64,000 bases of DNA from Delphinapterus leucas (Eukaryota; Chordata; Mammalia; Artiodactyla; Monodontidae), in contig NW_022098069.1 in the NCBI RefSeq assembly GCF_002288925.2, positions 68,034,749 to 68,098,748 on the forward strand, given 5' to 3'. Positions 13,455 to 24,419 of this stretch are shown here, one piece after another. Within the stretch, counting starts at the first letter, position 1. The number at the start of each line of letters is the position of its first letter. The notes under the pieces are model-generated. The model worked only from the letters and a program-made list of their open reading frames with translations, was not told the DNA's origin and searched no databases. The translations under genes and the position numbers were made by a program.

Positions 13455-14700
13455 CTTTATTTTATATAACTTTCAAAATAAAAATTGAATATAATTATGG
13501 TATATAACATGATGATTTGATATATATATGCAGTTGACCCTTGAACAACACGGGTTTGAACTGTGCAAGTCCATTCGTACACATATTCTTTTAACAAGTA
13601 TATTGGAAAAAGTTTTGGAGATTTGTGACAATTTGAAAAAACTCACAGGCAAACTCTGTAGCCTGGAAATATGGAAAAAACTAAGAAAAATTTAGGTATG
13701 TCATTAATGCCTAAGATATATGTAGATACTAGTCTATCATTACATAGGCATAAGGCGAGTGACATTTAATTATAATGTTTAAATAATTAAATAATATACT
13801 TTAAATATATTTAATAATAGCAATAATGTTAGTTTTCTTACTGTTTTATAACTTTGCTTTCAAAGAATTACATTACCATATAGTATGCTTCTCTCTCTCT
13901 CTTTCTTTCAATTGGAGAAGATGTGTGTCAGCCTATCATCACAGGTAAGTGGTTTTAAAAAAACATAATCATGTTTCCAATACTGTATTATGAATATGGC
14001 ATGGTAATAATACCATATGCCACAAGAATTTTATAACAGTTCATTCATTATTTATAGGCTACTGTGAAGCAGCCATATCGATTACACTAGGCTACCATAA
14101 AGCAATCATATTGCTGCTTCTTCGTTATCAATACATGAATCATTATACCTGCAAATAAATATGAATTTCTTTTTCACATAATTTTTTCATTTTTGATGTC
14201 TAGTGTTAGTATCAATAATACATATAACGTCTGCAATGTTTTGTATCATATAAGACAATATCGTTGTAGGTACTGACAGATGATTCATTTTGTAAACAGA
14301 TGACATAAGCATGGTATCAATAGATACAGTACAATACTGTAAATGTATTTTCTCTTCCTTATGCTTTTCTTAATAACATTTTCTTGCTCTTACTCTATTG
14401 AAGAATACGATTATATAATATGTACATATAACATACAAAATCTGTGTTAATCAACTGTTTATGTTATTGGCAAGGCTCTGGTCAACAGTAGGCTATTAGT
14501 AGTTAAGTTTTAGGAGGAGTCAAAAGTTATACATGGATTTTAGACTGTGCGGGGAGTCGGCACCCCTAACCTCTGGGTTATTCAAGAGTCAACTGTACAT
14601 AGTGAAGTGGTTACTGCAGGCAAGGTAATTAACATATCCAGCTCCTCACATAGTTACATTTTGTGTGTGTGTGATGAAGAAACCTGAAATCTACCCTCTT
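13455..14700 (-). mobile_element. L1M 3' UTR fragment split by a Tigger
   Basis: Sequence at 13455-13530 and 14596-14700 resembles an L1M 3' UTR read in reverse (ATGATTTGATAT, CATAGTTACATTTTG). The interior is the DNA transposon at 13531-14595, so the L1 is the older insertion. Confidence 0.55.
13531..14595. mobile_element. Tigger2/MER2-like DNA transposon
   Basis: It begins CAGTTGACCCTTGAACAAC and ends with the inverted copy (plus strand ...GTTATTCAAGAGTCAACTG), 1065 bp apart and followed by TA. The terminal ~60 bp match the MER2/Tigger2 pattern. The interior is AT-rich and encodes no transposase frame, so it is a non-autonomous or decayed copy. Confidence 0.8.
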
Positions 14701-14704
14701 AACA

Positions 14705-14764
14705 AATAGTCCAAATATGGAAACAACCTAAGTGTCATAGACCCATGAATGTTAAAAGAAAATG

Positions 14765-14814
<50 letters not shown>

Positions 14815-15165
14815 TGTATATATATATATACAGTGTAATATCAATATTATTCAGCCTCTACAAAGGAGATCCTGCGATTTGTGACAACATGGACGAACCT
14901 GGAAGACATTAGGCTAAATGAAATAAGCCAGACACAGAAAGAAAAAAACTGCATGATCTCACTTATAAGTGGAATCTAAAAAAGTCAAATACATAGAAGG
15001 AGAGAGTAGAACTGTAGTTACCAGGGGCTGGGAGGTGGGGAAATTGGGGAGATGTTGGTCAAAGGGTACAAAGTTGAAGTTATGTAGGATGCATAAGTCT
15101 AGAGATCTAATGTAGAGTATGAGGACTATAGTTAATAATACTATATTGAATACAGAAGCTCTATT
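14705..15165 (+). mobile_element. L1M 3' end, sense orientation
   Basis: The sequence reads like the end of L1 ORF2 and the 3' UTR: the ATTATTCAGCC and GACAACATGGACGAACCTGG segments, then GACTATAGTTAATAATACT. It is interrupted by a TA microsatellite at 14766-14812. It lies head to head with the reverse L1 fragment on its left. Confidence 0.7.
14766..14812. repeat. (TA)n microsatellite
   Basis: A near-perfect 47 bp alternating TA run, with a second shorter run at about 14818-14830. It expanded inside an L1 3' region that often carries a TA-rich spacer. Confidence 0.95.
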
Positions 15166-15380
15166 ATTGATTTACTAAATAATCTTTAGAAATTGACTTA
15201 ACTTCACTGTGTATCAATTTCCTCATTTGCCAAATGAGAAAACCTGCTTTAGAGAGGTGTGATTCAAGTTAATTCATTTAAATGACAGCATGAGGTATAA
15301 TATAAACACAAATTACTGCTTTAATTATGACAAATTTTTGGCAGCACTTCCTCAAGAAAAACTAAACAGAATCCTCTCTC

Positions 15381-15523
15381 TTTTTTTTTTTAAAGTACAT
15401 TTATTATAATTTTTTTTTTTGGCTGAGAGGCTTGCGGGATCTTAGTTCCCCAGATCAGGGACTGAAGCCAGGCCATGGCAGTGAAAGCACCGAGTACTAA
15501 CCACTGGACCACCAGGGAATTCC
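15381..15523 (-). mobile_element. Older CHR/Bov-tA-related tRNA SINE
   Basis: On the minus strand it has a tRNA-like head (GGGAATTCCCTGGTGGTCCAG) and a shortened, diverged body ending in T runs on the plus strand. CAGAATCCTCTCT is duplicated on both sides (15367-15379 and 15525-15537), which confirms insertion. Confidence 0.85.
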
Positions 15524-15689
15524 CCAGAATCCTCTCTTCTAGAAGCCTTTCTCTCTTAAAGATAACACTGCTGAGAAATCTAATGACTTCTTTCATGTAT
15601 GTTAATGAGTAAGGATTGAGTCTTCTTACTAAAAGTAAGACAAAACACAAAGTTTTTCCCTTTATTTACCAAATATTTGCCAACTATGG

Positions 15690-16765
15690 GTCAATTCTTC
15701 CCTTTTCTTGAACCTCTTCTCTCTAGGCAGCCTTGTCTTAGTACCACCTGCTCCTTCATCTTTTCCGTGTCTTCTGCTTGCTACTCTTTCTTTCTGCCCC
15801 TCTAAACAAAAAAGTTCCCCTCAGAAAACTAGCTCAGGCTCCCTTTGTTTCTCTCTTCGCACTCCATCCTTGGGTAATATCATGAACTCACACAACTCTA
15901 TAACAATTCCCATTAGATGCTCAAATTCTCCCAAGCTTTAAACTTGCATCTTCCTGCTTGACACTTCTATCAAAATTATCTGAAAAATCAGATTCTACTC
16001 TGTTTGTTCTTTTCTTTTCAACAATGACATCACGATCTTAGTCATCTACATCAAAATCACCAAGTCATCTGTGACCCTGCTTTCTCTTTAAACCCCTGAT
16101 GGACAGTTAGCTGCAAATTCCCATAGATTCTTTGTGTATTCTCTTTTCCTATCTCTCCCCATTCCATCCCACCAGTCCTACACGATTACAGATCCTAATC
16201 TCAGCCTGGAAAGCTACAATAGCCCCCTAATTTATTTATTCACATTCTGCCAATTGCCACTTCAATCTATCCTGTTCCCAGAGTGGCTTTGATCAAACTG
16301 TTGCCGCTTTGAAACAATCAATGGCTCCCTATTGCCTCCCCTTGACATACAAGATCCTATACATTAATGCCCCAAATAAGCTATGTTTCAGTAAAACTCA
16401 ATTAATATTCCCTGGATATGCCTGGCATTTTGGAAGTGGGAGGGCTTGAATTAATTGCCCATCCTGTCTCTGCCTCCTATCCTATTTACTTTTTAAGGCT
16501 CATAAAGGTTTTCTTGATTTCTCCACAACCTTGTGTTGTCTATTTCTTCTTTGCACTTGACTCATCAGAGCTCTATCCTGTGTGTATGTATTTAAGCACT
16601 TATTTTACTCTATCTTACAGCATAATTGTTCGTACGTAGTTTCATTTCCACCTCTCCCTTATGAGATTTTAAACTCCTTGAGTGCAGTAAAGTTGGCGTA
16701 CTCATCTTTGTGGCTTACTGTACCTAGTCTGCACTTTGCATATGTAAACACTTAAGAAATGCCTT
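15690..16765 (+). mobile_element. L2 fragment, about 1 kb
   Basis: Long L2-like segment with GTGGCTTTGATCAAACTGTT, ATGGCTCCCTATTGCCTCCC and the tail TTTAAACTCCTTGAGTGCAG ... TAAACACTTAAGAAATG. No intact reading frame remains. Confidence 0.6.
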
Positions 16766-16769
16766 TGAA

Positions 16770-18380
16770 TTAAAACTCATAAGAACTGCCTTCAAATGCT
16801 TTTGGAGTTCATCAGACATATTTAATAACTAAAAACTTCGAGAATGAGTTAATCTTGACAGTGACATACTACTTGGTCCTAGATTTGCAAACAATTGGGA
16901 AAAAAGTCTTGTTTTGAATCAATGGTTGGATAAAGAGTTCTATTAAAGGATTAAAAAAAAAAGTCTTCTTAGTGATATAGTAGATGACACTTTTCCTCCT
17001 AAGTCAGTCTGTTTAAAATTCCCAGATGGAATACTGGAGCATGGAGCAGTGAAATGAGCAACAGGGTTATGCTAAGGAATCCTTTTGGTAAAAGAGGGAT
17101 TCTACCCTCAGCATTCTGCTGGATGTTAAATTCGGCTATTCTATTCTGCCTACTGAAAATGACCCTGGGGCTTTGGTAGACTGGGTATCCTTCTCCAATT
17201 CCATCCTGGGGCTGTATGTTTACTTTCTGAGCTATTAAACTGTGGCCATATTCTACTCAAAGGTGGAATAAAGAGCTAATCTCTGCTACAGATATCAAGT
17301 TAGTCTCTGCCGTTACCAAGTGACAGGCCTCAAAGAAACAAGAAGAGCTTGCTGCTCTACCTCTAGAAGGAACCTTTATTAATGGATATCGCCTTCAAAT
17401 GACTGGGTCTTTTCAGCCAGCTGTATTTACTTTACAAAATAAGTACACTACAACATTTACCTGTTGAATTATGTAAAGTCAGAAGATAGATAGGAAAGAT
17501 GTCCTCTTACGAGTTAGACATCGAGCCTACATTAGAATTTGTCCCAGTGCTTTGTGTAATTGACCTCAAGCTTCAAAAAGCAAAGTGTGTAATCTCTGCT
17601 CCCCCCTACTTTCTCAGATAAGAGTGCTCTGGTGTCCCATTTATTGTGGATTTACGATAAAAGGGAAAAAAATTAAAGAATCAAGAAGTTGAGCTGGGTT
17701 ATAAAAACCAAATTGGCAAAAGGAAAAATGGACAATGTCTTAAAACCTTAGGGAGGCGGGGAAGCGAGCTGGCCGCGCTTTAATCGGAAAGGACCTACTT
17801 TCCCTCCATTTCCTGGGCCATTTCCAATCCAGGCTAAACTTCAGCAATAAGTGAACCACACTGGGAAGCGTCGCTCGTTTTAAATCAGAAACCTTCCCTA
17901 GACGACCTACTCCCAGCCAATCATTTGCGTTTTTAATAGACAAGTCCGGCCGAGCCAGGTGTGGGCTCTGACCAGCCGAGCAGTGCGCGACACGACCGGT
18001 TCGAGGTCGCCCCAGAAACCTCGCACCCCGCCTGTGGACAGCTTGCGGGCAGCAGGGGGCGCTGCGGAACCTCCGTCCCTTCCCGGGAGAACCTCTTCCC
18101 CGGCCCAGGCGGTTAGTCCAGCCCGTCACGACTGGCCCCAAGTTCTCTACCTCCTAAAAAAGACAGACGCCCAAGGTACGTGACAAAAGAAACAGAGAGC
18201 ACGCGCCCTATAAAACGAACCACTCTCTTCTTCAACCTCTCTGAGTCTCGCGGCTGGTTAAAGGCTGTTTCCAAGAATTAGCAATTAAGAAAAGTTGTTC
18301 TTTCTCACACATTAAAGCGCGGGCCTCTACCTTTCTTTAAAAAAGAAACAGCTACTGACCCTGAGCCGCCTGGGAACCAC
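16770..18380. other. Unassigned intronic stretch leading to the CpG island
   Basis: AT-rich until about 17740, then rising CpG content. The minus-strand open frame of 133 codons at 17740-18141 is a by-product of the GC-rich shoulder. No conserved protein features are visible. Confidence 0.5.
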
Positions 18381-18389
18381 AACCAAGTA

Positions 18390-19670
18390 CCTCAAAGCGG
18401 TGCCGGCGGCCGCCCCGCGCCCGCTCTCTCCCCGGGAGACCCGCTGGGGCTTCGGCTCCAGTTTACCCCCAAACTGTGACTGGACCGTCGGGAAAAGAGG
18501 TGACAGGGCAAACCTTCACCCCACACTCTGTATCGCACACCGCCCCCTTCCTTCTCCCCACGCCCGACGGCCAGGAGCGTCGGAGGGGACTGAGGCTCCC
18601 TGGGTGGCTCCACGCTGAACGCCGGGAGGCAGCCGGGGTTCGAGCTCGCGCCGGTGTCTAAGCACCCTTCCCCTTCTTTGACCTCCCGGGGTAAGCTCCG
18701 GGACCCCGGGGTCCATCTTGCGCGAGGTCCCCGGACCACGGGCAGGGGCACGCCGGTCCTCGGTTGCAGGAGAGCAGGCGTCTGCTTATTGGAAAGCGTG
18801 CCTGGCGTCCGTTGTGTCAGTCCGCGGGGCTGTTCCGTGCGCTCGAGCCGGGACGGACACCCCGGCCACGCCTTCGGCGCCCCCAAGTCCCTCTACAGAA
18901 CAACACCAAGGGTGCGAGACCCCGCCCTAGGTCTACCGTACACCCGAGCCGCCCCGCATAGGACTGCGGTGGAGGGTGGGCTCTGAGGGTCCGGGGCACA
19001 TCGCGAGGCGGCCGTGGGCGCGCCTTCCCGCACCCCGCCAGCCGCGGTCCTCCCGAGGCGCGGGCCGCGGCCGGCCGGGTACTCACATGGCGGGCCCCGG
19101 CGGGAAGGGCGGCAGGCAGTAGTCGTGCGGTTCCCGCTGCAAGGGCGCCAAGCGCGGCTCGAGCCCCCCGTTGACGCCCCTCCAGCCCCGTCGGCGGCGC
19201 TGCGGCTCCGCGCCTTCGTCCTCGCCCTCCTCCTCCTCCTCCGGCGCGGGGAAGGTCACCCTCGCTTGCTCCTTGCACTTGCTGACCTTGGTGGACATCG
19301 CGCCGGCCGCGGTCCGAGCGCGGGGATGCCGGCCGGCGGCCTCCTTCTCCACCGCAGCCGCCGCGCGGTCTCCCCGCGGCGCCCCTTCCCTACCTTCCGC
19401 GGCTCCAGCAGTCCCGGGCAGCCCCGGGCGTGGAGGCAGGAAGAGGGAACGGCGCGGCCCGAGACCGAGCAGTTAGAGGCGGGAACCAAAGCCGTGTCGC
19501 CGCCGCCGCCGCCCACCATCAAACCGTGGGGGCAGCCGCCACGCCCGTGGCTGTGAGGAGGAAGCCCGGGGCCGAGCGGGCCGCTGGTACTGGAAAACGC
19601 TCTCCCGCCCCGCGGCGGCGGCGACGGCGATGCCCCCTCCGTGCCCGTCTCCTGTTTCCGACAGCATCAC
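18390..19670. promoter_or_regulatory. CpG island over TRPC3 exon 1
   Basis: This 1.3 kb stretch is strongly GC-rich with CpG at close to expected frequency, in sharp contrast to the AT-rich flanks. It covers the TRPC3 first exon, the start of intron 1 and the promoter. A weaker CpG-containing shoulder extends left to about 17740. Many open frames occur on both strands here, simply because stop codons are rare in GC-rich DNA. Confidence 0.9.
19087..19298 (-). CDS. TRPC3: TRPC3 first coding exon (long isoform N-terminus)
   Basis: TRPC3 is a plasma-membrane, diacylglycerol-activated, calcium-permeable cation channel working downstream of phospholipase C. This exon encodes 70 full codons plus two bases, starting MSTKVSKCKEQARV, followed by an acidic run (residues 19-30), an RRRR cluster (36-39) and a proline-rich end. 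From memory, this matches the 73-residue extension that distinguishes the 921-residue human isoform from the 848-residue one. The ATG at 19298 has G at -3. The next in-frame start-like codon upstream (19352) is GTG, so 19298 is the natural start. The exon ends before GTGAGTA (19086-19080), a consensus donor; reading through would hit TGA at once. The acidic run looks one residue shorter than in human. The next exon, with the ankyrin repeats, is not in the window, so the gene is partial. No channel domain is visible here; the call rests on this extension alone. Confidence 0.9.
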
Positions 19671-19700
19671 TTGCTAGGACAGTACAGTTACTCAGGGTGA
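19299..19700 (-). promoter_or_regulatory. TRPC3: TRPC3 5' UTR and core promoter region
   Basis: The DNA immediately upstream of the TRPC3 start codon is GC-rich, dense in CpG and GCC repeats, and lacks an evident TATA box, as expected for a CpG-island promoter with dispersed start sites. The CpG-dense sequence ends near 19670 and gives way to a purine tract and then AT-rich DNA. The transcription start cannot be fixed by eye; it should lie within this interval. Confidence 0.6.
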
Positions 19701-19779
19701 AGGAGAGAGAGAGAGAGGGAGGAAGGGAGGGAGGGAGGGGGAGGGAGGAAGGGAAGGAGGGAGGGAGAAGAGGGGAAGA
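19701..19779 (+). repeat. GA/GGGA purine tract upstream of TRPC3
   Basis: The plus strand is almost pure purine here, beginning with a GA repeat and continuing as GGGA and GGAAG units. At 19725-19745 there are five runs of at least three G separated by single A bases, which fits the G-quadruplex pattern. On the TRPC3 coding (minus) strand it is a pyrimidine tract. Its place at the edge of the CpG island makes a promoter role plausible but unproven. Confidence 0.8.
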
Positions 19780-19799
19780 ATCAATTCCTTATCAGACAG

Positions 19800-20980
19800 T
19801 GAGAGCTGGAGAGGAAATCAGACAGACCAGCAGGTAGGGAGTAAGGAAATCAGAGAAACTTCCCTCCCCAATTTCCCCTTTCTCTTCCAAAAGAGCCTTT
19901 CTCCACTTAGAGATACAAGTTTCCCAAGGAAAGGAAAAGGAAGTCGTCTGGCTTGTTAATTTTCCTGCAGTTGTATTTATCCTGTTCAACTTTATATTTG
20001 TTTCAACAAGCACCATTGGTTCGTTGTGTTACTTTCTCTAAGACTTCGTTGAACCTACAGAGGTTTAAGTACATTTCCCTGAGTGCCAAGAATGGTAATG
20101 TTTTAATCGTGCATGATGCTTCAGGGGTTTTTTTGTTTGTTTGTTTTAAATGAATTTCAAAACATCTAACAAGATTTATATACTTTCCAAGAAATATTTT
20201 CCAGCAAAATTTAAAGTATTCTTTTTAAAACTTAAAAATTGCATTTTAAAATTCAAGAGCAGTATTTCTTCTGGGAGAAAAAACTTGTGGAATTTTAGTC
20301 AGAATGAGTTTTAGGGATCAAGGAATTTATCCCTCGTTTTAGAAATAAGAAAACTGAGGCCTAGAGAGACTGAATAAACTACTCAAGGTAGGTAACAGAA
20401 AACTCAGATGAGACCTAGGCAAGTGTATTTTCTAAAGCTTTCTATTGCCTCAAATAAACAGCTTTCCAGCAAGTCCAACTTGGAATAATCACAGAAATAC
20501 CAGGTATGCTACTATGAAATAAGATACTCATTTTTACCATTGTCCAGTTATACTGTATTTTTTTGAAGAGCAATTCTTCTCAAATTTAAAGAAAGCACAA
20601 GGAAATTTAGCTCTTTTGAACTACAGTTTTAAAAAGTAAATAATATATTGTGTGTTTTATTAAGATGATAATGTCTGTATGTTTTAGGAAGCAATGATGT
20701 TTATTTATACACCTGGTACAGAAAAAACAAATAATGTCTGGTGTTTTACAGTTGGAAACACCCTTCCCATACCAGCACATATAGAAGTTAGAAGTGTCAA
20801 AATCCTCACAATGCAAGTTTCCAGACCCCTTCAATTCCACCTCTGAACGATCTCTAAAGCAGGACTGCTTTCTGTACCCCCAAACCACTGCTTCAGTTAA
20901 GGCTCCCATCATCCTCCCTGCCATCTAGTCTTTCTGCAGCCCACCTCTCCCCACACCATTTCATTCTCCACGCTGCTAGA
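19800..20980. other. Unassigned sequence upstream of TRPC3
   Basis: AT-rich and without a recognisable gene. A reversed MIR core fragment lies at about 20325-20425 (AATAAGAAAACTGAGGCCTA). Distal promoter elements may be here but none can be named. Confidence 0.5.
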
Positions 20981-20984
20981 GAGA

Positions 20985-21570
20985 CCATGCTCAGAGTAAG
21001 TCTGATCGTGAATTTTCACTGTAAAAATCTCTGGTGGCTTCCCACTTCTCTCAGGTTAAAATCCAAATTTGGCATGCCCAGCCCTTTGTGGTCTGACCTT
21101 AATTCTTCAGTCTCTCCTCCCATCCTCCTTCGTATACATCCTAACTCCAGTTACGCTGAACCTCTCACTCATCACCCTACATTCTAGCCACTTTCCTGTT
21201 TCCCTGCCTTTGTCTGTGGTATTCCTGTCACTGAAACATCTCTGTCCCCTCAGCCACCTGGCACACTTTTACTTTCCCTAAAGACCTAGATTAGGTACGG
21301 CATCCAATCTGATATCCCTCCTGCCTCCCAGTTAGTTCCCACAGCTCATGATCCGCACCCATGGCACTCTGTGCGTACCACAATCTTACCAGTAGTCATA
21401 GCACATTGAAATTAACTCCTTATATTCCTGTCTCTTTTAAGACTGAATTCCTTGCGGGTGGTTTGGGGTCTTATATACCTTGAGCTTCTTGAGAGTTTAT
21501 CTTTTCGTCTTTGCATTTAGCTCAGTACCTGATGTGCAGGAGAAGCTCAATAAATGTTGAATGAATTCAG
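20985..21570 (+). mobile_element. L2 3' part
   Basis: TCTGGTGGCTTCCCACTTCT, CCTTTGTGGTCTGACC and the terminal AGCTCAATAAATGTTGAATG are typical L2 landmarks in order. Confidence 0.75.
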
Positions 21571-21686
21571 GAAGTCTACAGGTTCTTTATAATTATGTTA
21601 ACGACTGCGTGAATTGCTCTTATGAGGCTCTGGATAGAAGCACTGTGGGAATGCTGGACTCACGAGGGTTTACTCTTACATACGGT

Positions 21687-22060
21687 GTTAGTTTCCTAGG
21701 GCTGCCCTAACGAAGTATCACAGACTGGGTGGTTTAAACCATAGAAATTTGTTTTCTGATAATTCTGGAGGCTGCAGGTCTGAGATCAAGATGTTGACAG
21801 GGTTGGTTTCTCCCAAGGCCTCTCTCTTGACTGTCTTCTCCCTGAGTCTTCACATGGTCTCCCCTCTGTGTCTGTGTCCTAATCTCCTCTTCTTATAACA
21901 ACACAAGTCAGATTGGATTAGGGCCCACTGTAATGACCTCACTTTTAGCTTAATTACCTCTTTAAAGACCCTATCTCCAAACACAGTCACATTCTTAGGT
22001 ACTGGTGGTTAGGATTTCAACATATAAATAAGGGACAGGGGCACAATTCAGCCTATAACA
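21687..22060 (-). mobile_element. MaLR LTR, reverse orientation
   Basis: On the minus strand it reads TGTTATAGGCTGAATTGTGC at the start and ends in GTCTGTGATACTTCGTTAGG... CTAACACC. The internal GACCTCACTTTTAGCTTAAT and GGATTAGGGCCCACTGTAAT (plus strand) are diagnostic of the MaLR type also seen at 2.6 kb. Confidence 0.8.
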
Positions 22061-22138
22061 CAAACTAACTCTCCTGGGCTGAGGGAACTATTTCATCCAG
22101 AGACTGCCAACATTTTTATTCTTAAGAAGTGCATTCAT

Positions 22139-22342
22139 GGGCTTCCCTGGTGGCGCAGTTGTTGAGAGTCCGCCTGCCGATGCAGGGGACACGGGTTCGT
22201 GCCCCGGTCCGGGAGGATCCCACATGCCGCGGAGTGGCTGGGCCCGTGAGCCACGGGCGCTGAGCCTGCGCGTCCAGAGCCTGTGCTCCGCAACAGGAGA
22301 GACCACAACAGTGAGAGGCCCACATACCGCAAAAAAAAAAAC
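22139..22342 (+). mobile_element. CHR-type SINE
   Basis: Plus-strand copy running from GGGCTTCCCTGG to an 11-base A run. The target duplication AAGTGCATTCATG lies at 22127-22139 and 22343-22355, 13 bp and perfect. It carries the standard A- and B-box sequences. Confidence 0.92.
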
Positions 22343-22997
22343 AAGTGCATTCATGAGATTAACAAAAACCCAGAGGAGAGGAAATCTAAAGAAAGTAAGT
22401 TCTTACAAGAGAGAGGAAATAGGGACCTCCTTGGCATAAGCCAGCTTTGTCTTTTTGGTTTTCTTCTTTTGTAAAAGAGGGTCTATCACTGTATATATGT
22501 TGTTGGCTGTCTGTGTACTCATGAAATAAGTGCCTAACGTGCATTCAAAATCCATTACTCCTTTGGAGAAGGACAACAACAAAATCAATATTCAGTATTC
22601 AGAAAATCAACTGTTGAGGCCGGTTATTTTCAAGTAGAGGTGGTCACTGAGGCAGAAGAGAAGCATAACTTTCATGATAAGTACAAATTAAATAAAAGCA
22701 AAATTTTAAAACCTGATAGCAGAAGATGGATTCCAGTTTTCCCCCTGAATCTCTAAGAAATGCTATACCTTCTTTAAAATCTGTTTCACACACTGTGGAA
22801 GGCTCCGTTCTCTGTCTCTCTGTCTCCTCTCTCTCCCTCTCTCTTCTTCCAGGGTTGTCTGTAACACACCTAATAAGAAGACACTGTTGAGCAGTAATTC
22901 TTACACCCCAGGATGAAGTTTAGACTTAGCAATTTTCTCAAGGGGGCAAGAGCATGGAAACAGGTATAATGTTCCAAGCAGCGCACATTTTAGGAAA

Positions 22998-23387
22998 AAT
23001 TTTTATTTATTACCATTTATTTTTGGCTGCGTTGCATTGCTGCGTTTATTGCTGCGTGCAGGCTTTCTCTAGTTGCGGCGAGCAGGGGCTACTCTTCATT
23101 GAGGTGTGTGGGCTTCTCATTGTGGTGGCTTCTCTTGTCTCGGAGCACGGGCTCTAGGCACATGGGCTTCAGTAGTTGTGGCACGCGGGCTCAGTAGTTG
23201 TGGCTCTTGGGCTCTAGAGTGCAGGCTCCATAGTTGTGGCTCTCGGCTCTAGAGCACAGGCTCAGTAGTTGTGGTGCACGGGCTTTGTTGGTCCGCGGCA
23301 TGTGGGATCTTCCTGGACCAGGGCTCGAACCCGTGTCCCCTGCATTAGCAGGTGGATTCTTAACCACTGCGCCACCAGGGGAGCTCC
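22998..23387 (-). mobile_element. Long CHR-family SINE with internal tandem repeats
   Basis: The tRNA-like end near 23387 matches the CHR head region, but the body is about 390 bp. It contains four TAGTTGTGG units with intervening GGGCTC/GGCTCTAGAG blocks. The flanking GCGCACATTTT (about 22981) and GTGCACATTTT (about 23389) form a near-perfect duplication. Confidence 0.8.
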
Positions 23388-23459
23388 AGTGCACATTTTT
23401 TTCCTCTTTAAGAATAGAAGTTCTCTTCCAAGTGGATTTTGCTTTGCTTAAAAAAAAAA

Positions 23460-24150
23460 ACAACTTTATTTTTTAGAGCAGTTTTAGATTCACAGCAAAA
23501 ATGACTGTAAGGTACGGAGAGTTCCCATAGACCCGCTACTGTGACACGCACAGCCTCCCCCAATACCAACACCCGCCACCAGGGCCGTATATTTGCTACC
23601 ACTGATGAACCTGCATTGACACATTTTTATCAACCGGAGTCCATAGTTTACATTAGAGTTCACTTTTTGTCTTGTACATGCTATGGGTTTGGACGAATTT
23701 ATAATGACATATATCTATCACACAGAGTAATTTCGCTGCCCTAAAAATCCTCTGTGCTTTGCCTATTCATCCCACCCTTCTCCCCGTCTCTGGCAGCCAC
23801 TGATCTTTTTACTGTCTCTATAGTTTTGCCTTTTCCAAAATGTTATATAGTTGGAATTATCCAGTATGTAGCCTTTTCAGATTGGCTTTTTTTCCCACTT
23901 AGTGAGATGTATTTAAGTTTCTATCATGTCTTTTCATAGCTTGATAGTTCATTTCTTTTCAGCACTGAACAATATTTCATTATCTGAATGCACCACAGTT
24001 TCTTTATCCATTTCCCTACTGAAGGACATCTTGGTTGCTTCAAAATTTTGGCAATAATGAACAAAGCTGCTATAAATATCTGTGTGCAGGTTTTTGTGTA
24101 GACATAAGTTTTCAACTCCTTTGGGTACACATCAAGGAGCACACTTCAGT
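23460..24150 (-). mobile_element. Old L1M 3' part
   Basis: Reverse-oriented L1M 3' UTR followed by the ORF2 C-terminus. On the minus strand 24142-23924 still reads as L1 ORF2 (FIAALFIIAKILKQPRCPSVGKW), but with substitutions and no remaining function. Confidence 0.8.
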
Positions 24151-24419
24151 GATACAGATCTAGCACTTTATGTGTTACAAACTTCTTTATAAAATATTTT
24201 AGCAGTATTTTGATGGATTCAAAGGTTGCAAAAAATGTCAAATGGAGATTTTCTTTGCACCATCAACAAGATGAGACTAGGCCAATGAAACATGAAGTCC
24301 GAAGGTAATGCTTACCTGAGAAGAGTTTGTGGTAGGAATGGCATTAGCTGTCTATTGTTTCTTAGCAGCTTAAACAACACACGTTTATCGTCACATCAAG
24401 GAAAAAAAACGTGTTCTCA

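Larger units (their letters stand above)
1..19086 (-). other. TRPC3: TRPC3 intron 1 (partial)
   Basis: The stretch left of the GTGAGTA donor is intron 1, running off the left edge. No minus-strand open frame here resembles the TRPC3 ankyrin-repeat or membrane regions. The second coding exon is large and would be obvious as an open frame of several hundred codons, so it lies outside. The intron is AT-rich apart from the CpG island at its start and a CpG-rich patch at 7.69-8.36 kb. It carries L1, L2, MIR, MaLR, Tigger and CHR SINE insertions listed separately. Confidence 0.85.

Noticed and set aside
17740..18141. 133-codon minus-strand open frame left of the CpG island
   Set aside because: It lies in TRPC3 intron 1, within GC-rich DNA where stops are rare, and shows no family features.
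1..19086. TRPC3 exon 2 or BBS7 sequence in the left part
   Set aside because: No frame resembling ankyrin repeats, TRP membrane segments or BBS7 was found, so these must lie beyond the left edge.
19083..19352. An 89-codon version of the TRPC3 frame starting at 19352 and ending at TGA 19083
   Set aside because: The codon at 19352 is GTG, and the TGA lies inside the splice donor; the exon is better read as 19298 to 19087.
18392..19556. Multiple open frames of 100-180 codons on both strands in the CpG island
   Set aside because: They overlap one another and the TRPC3 exon in other frames; long frames are expected in such GC-rich DNA.
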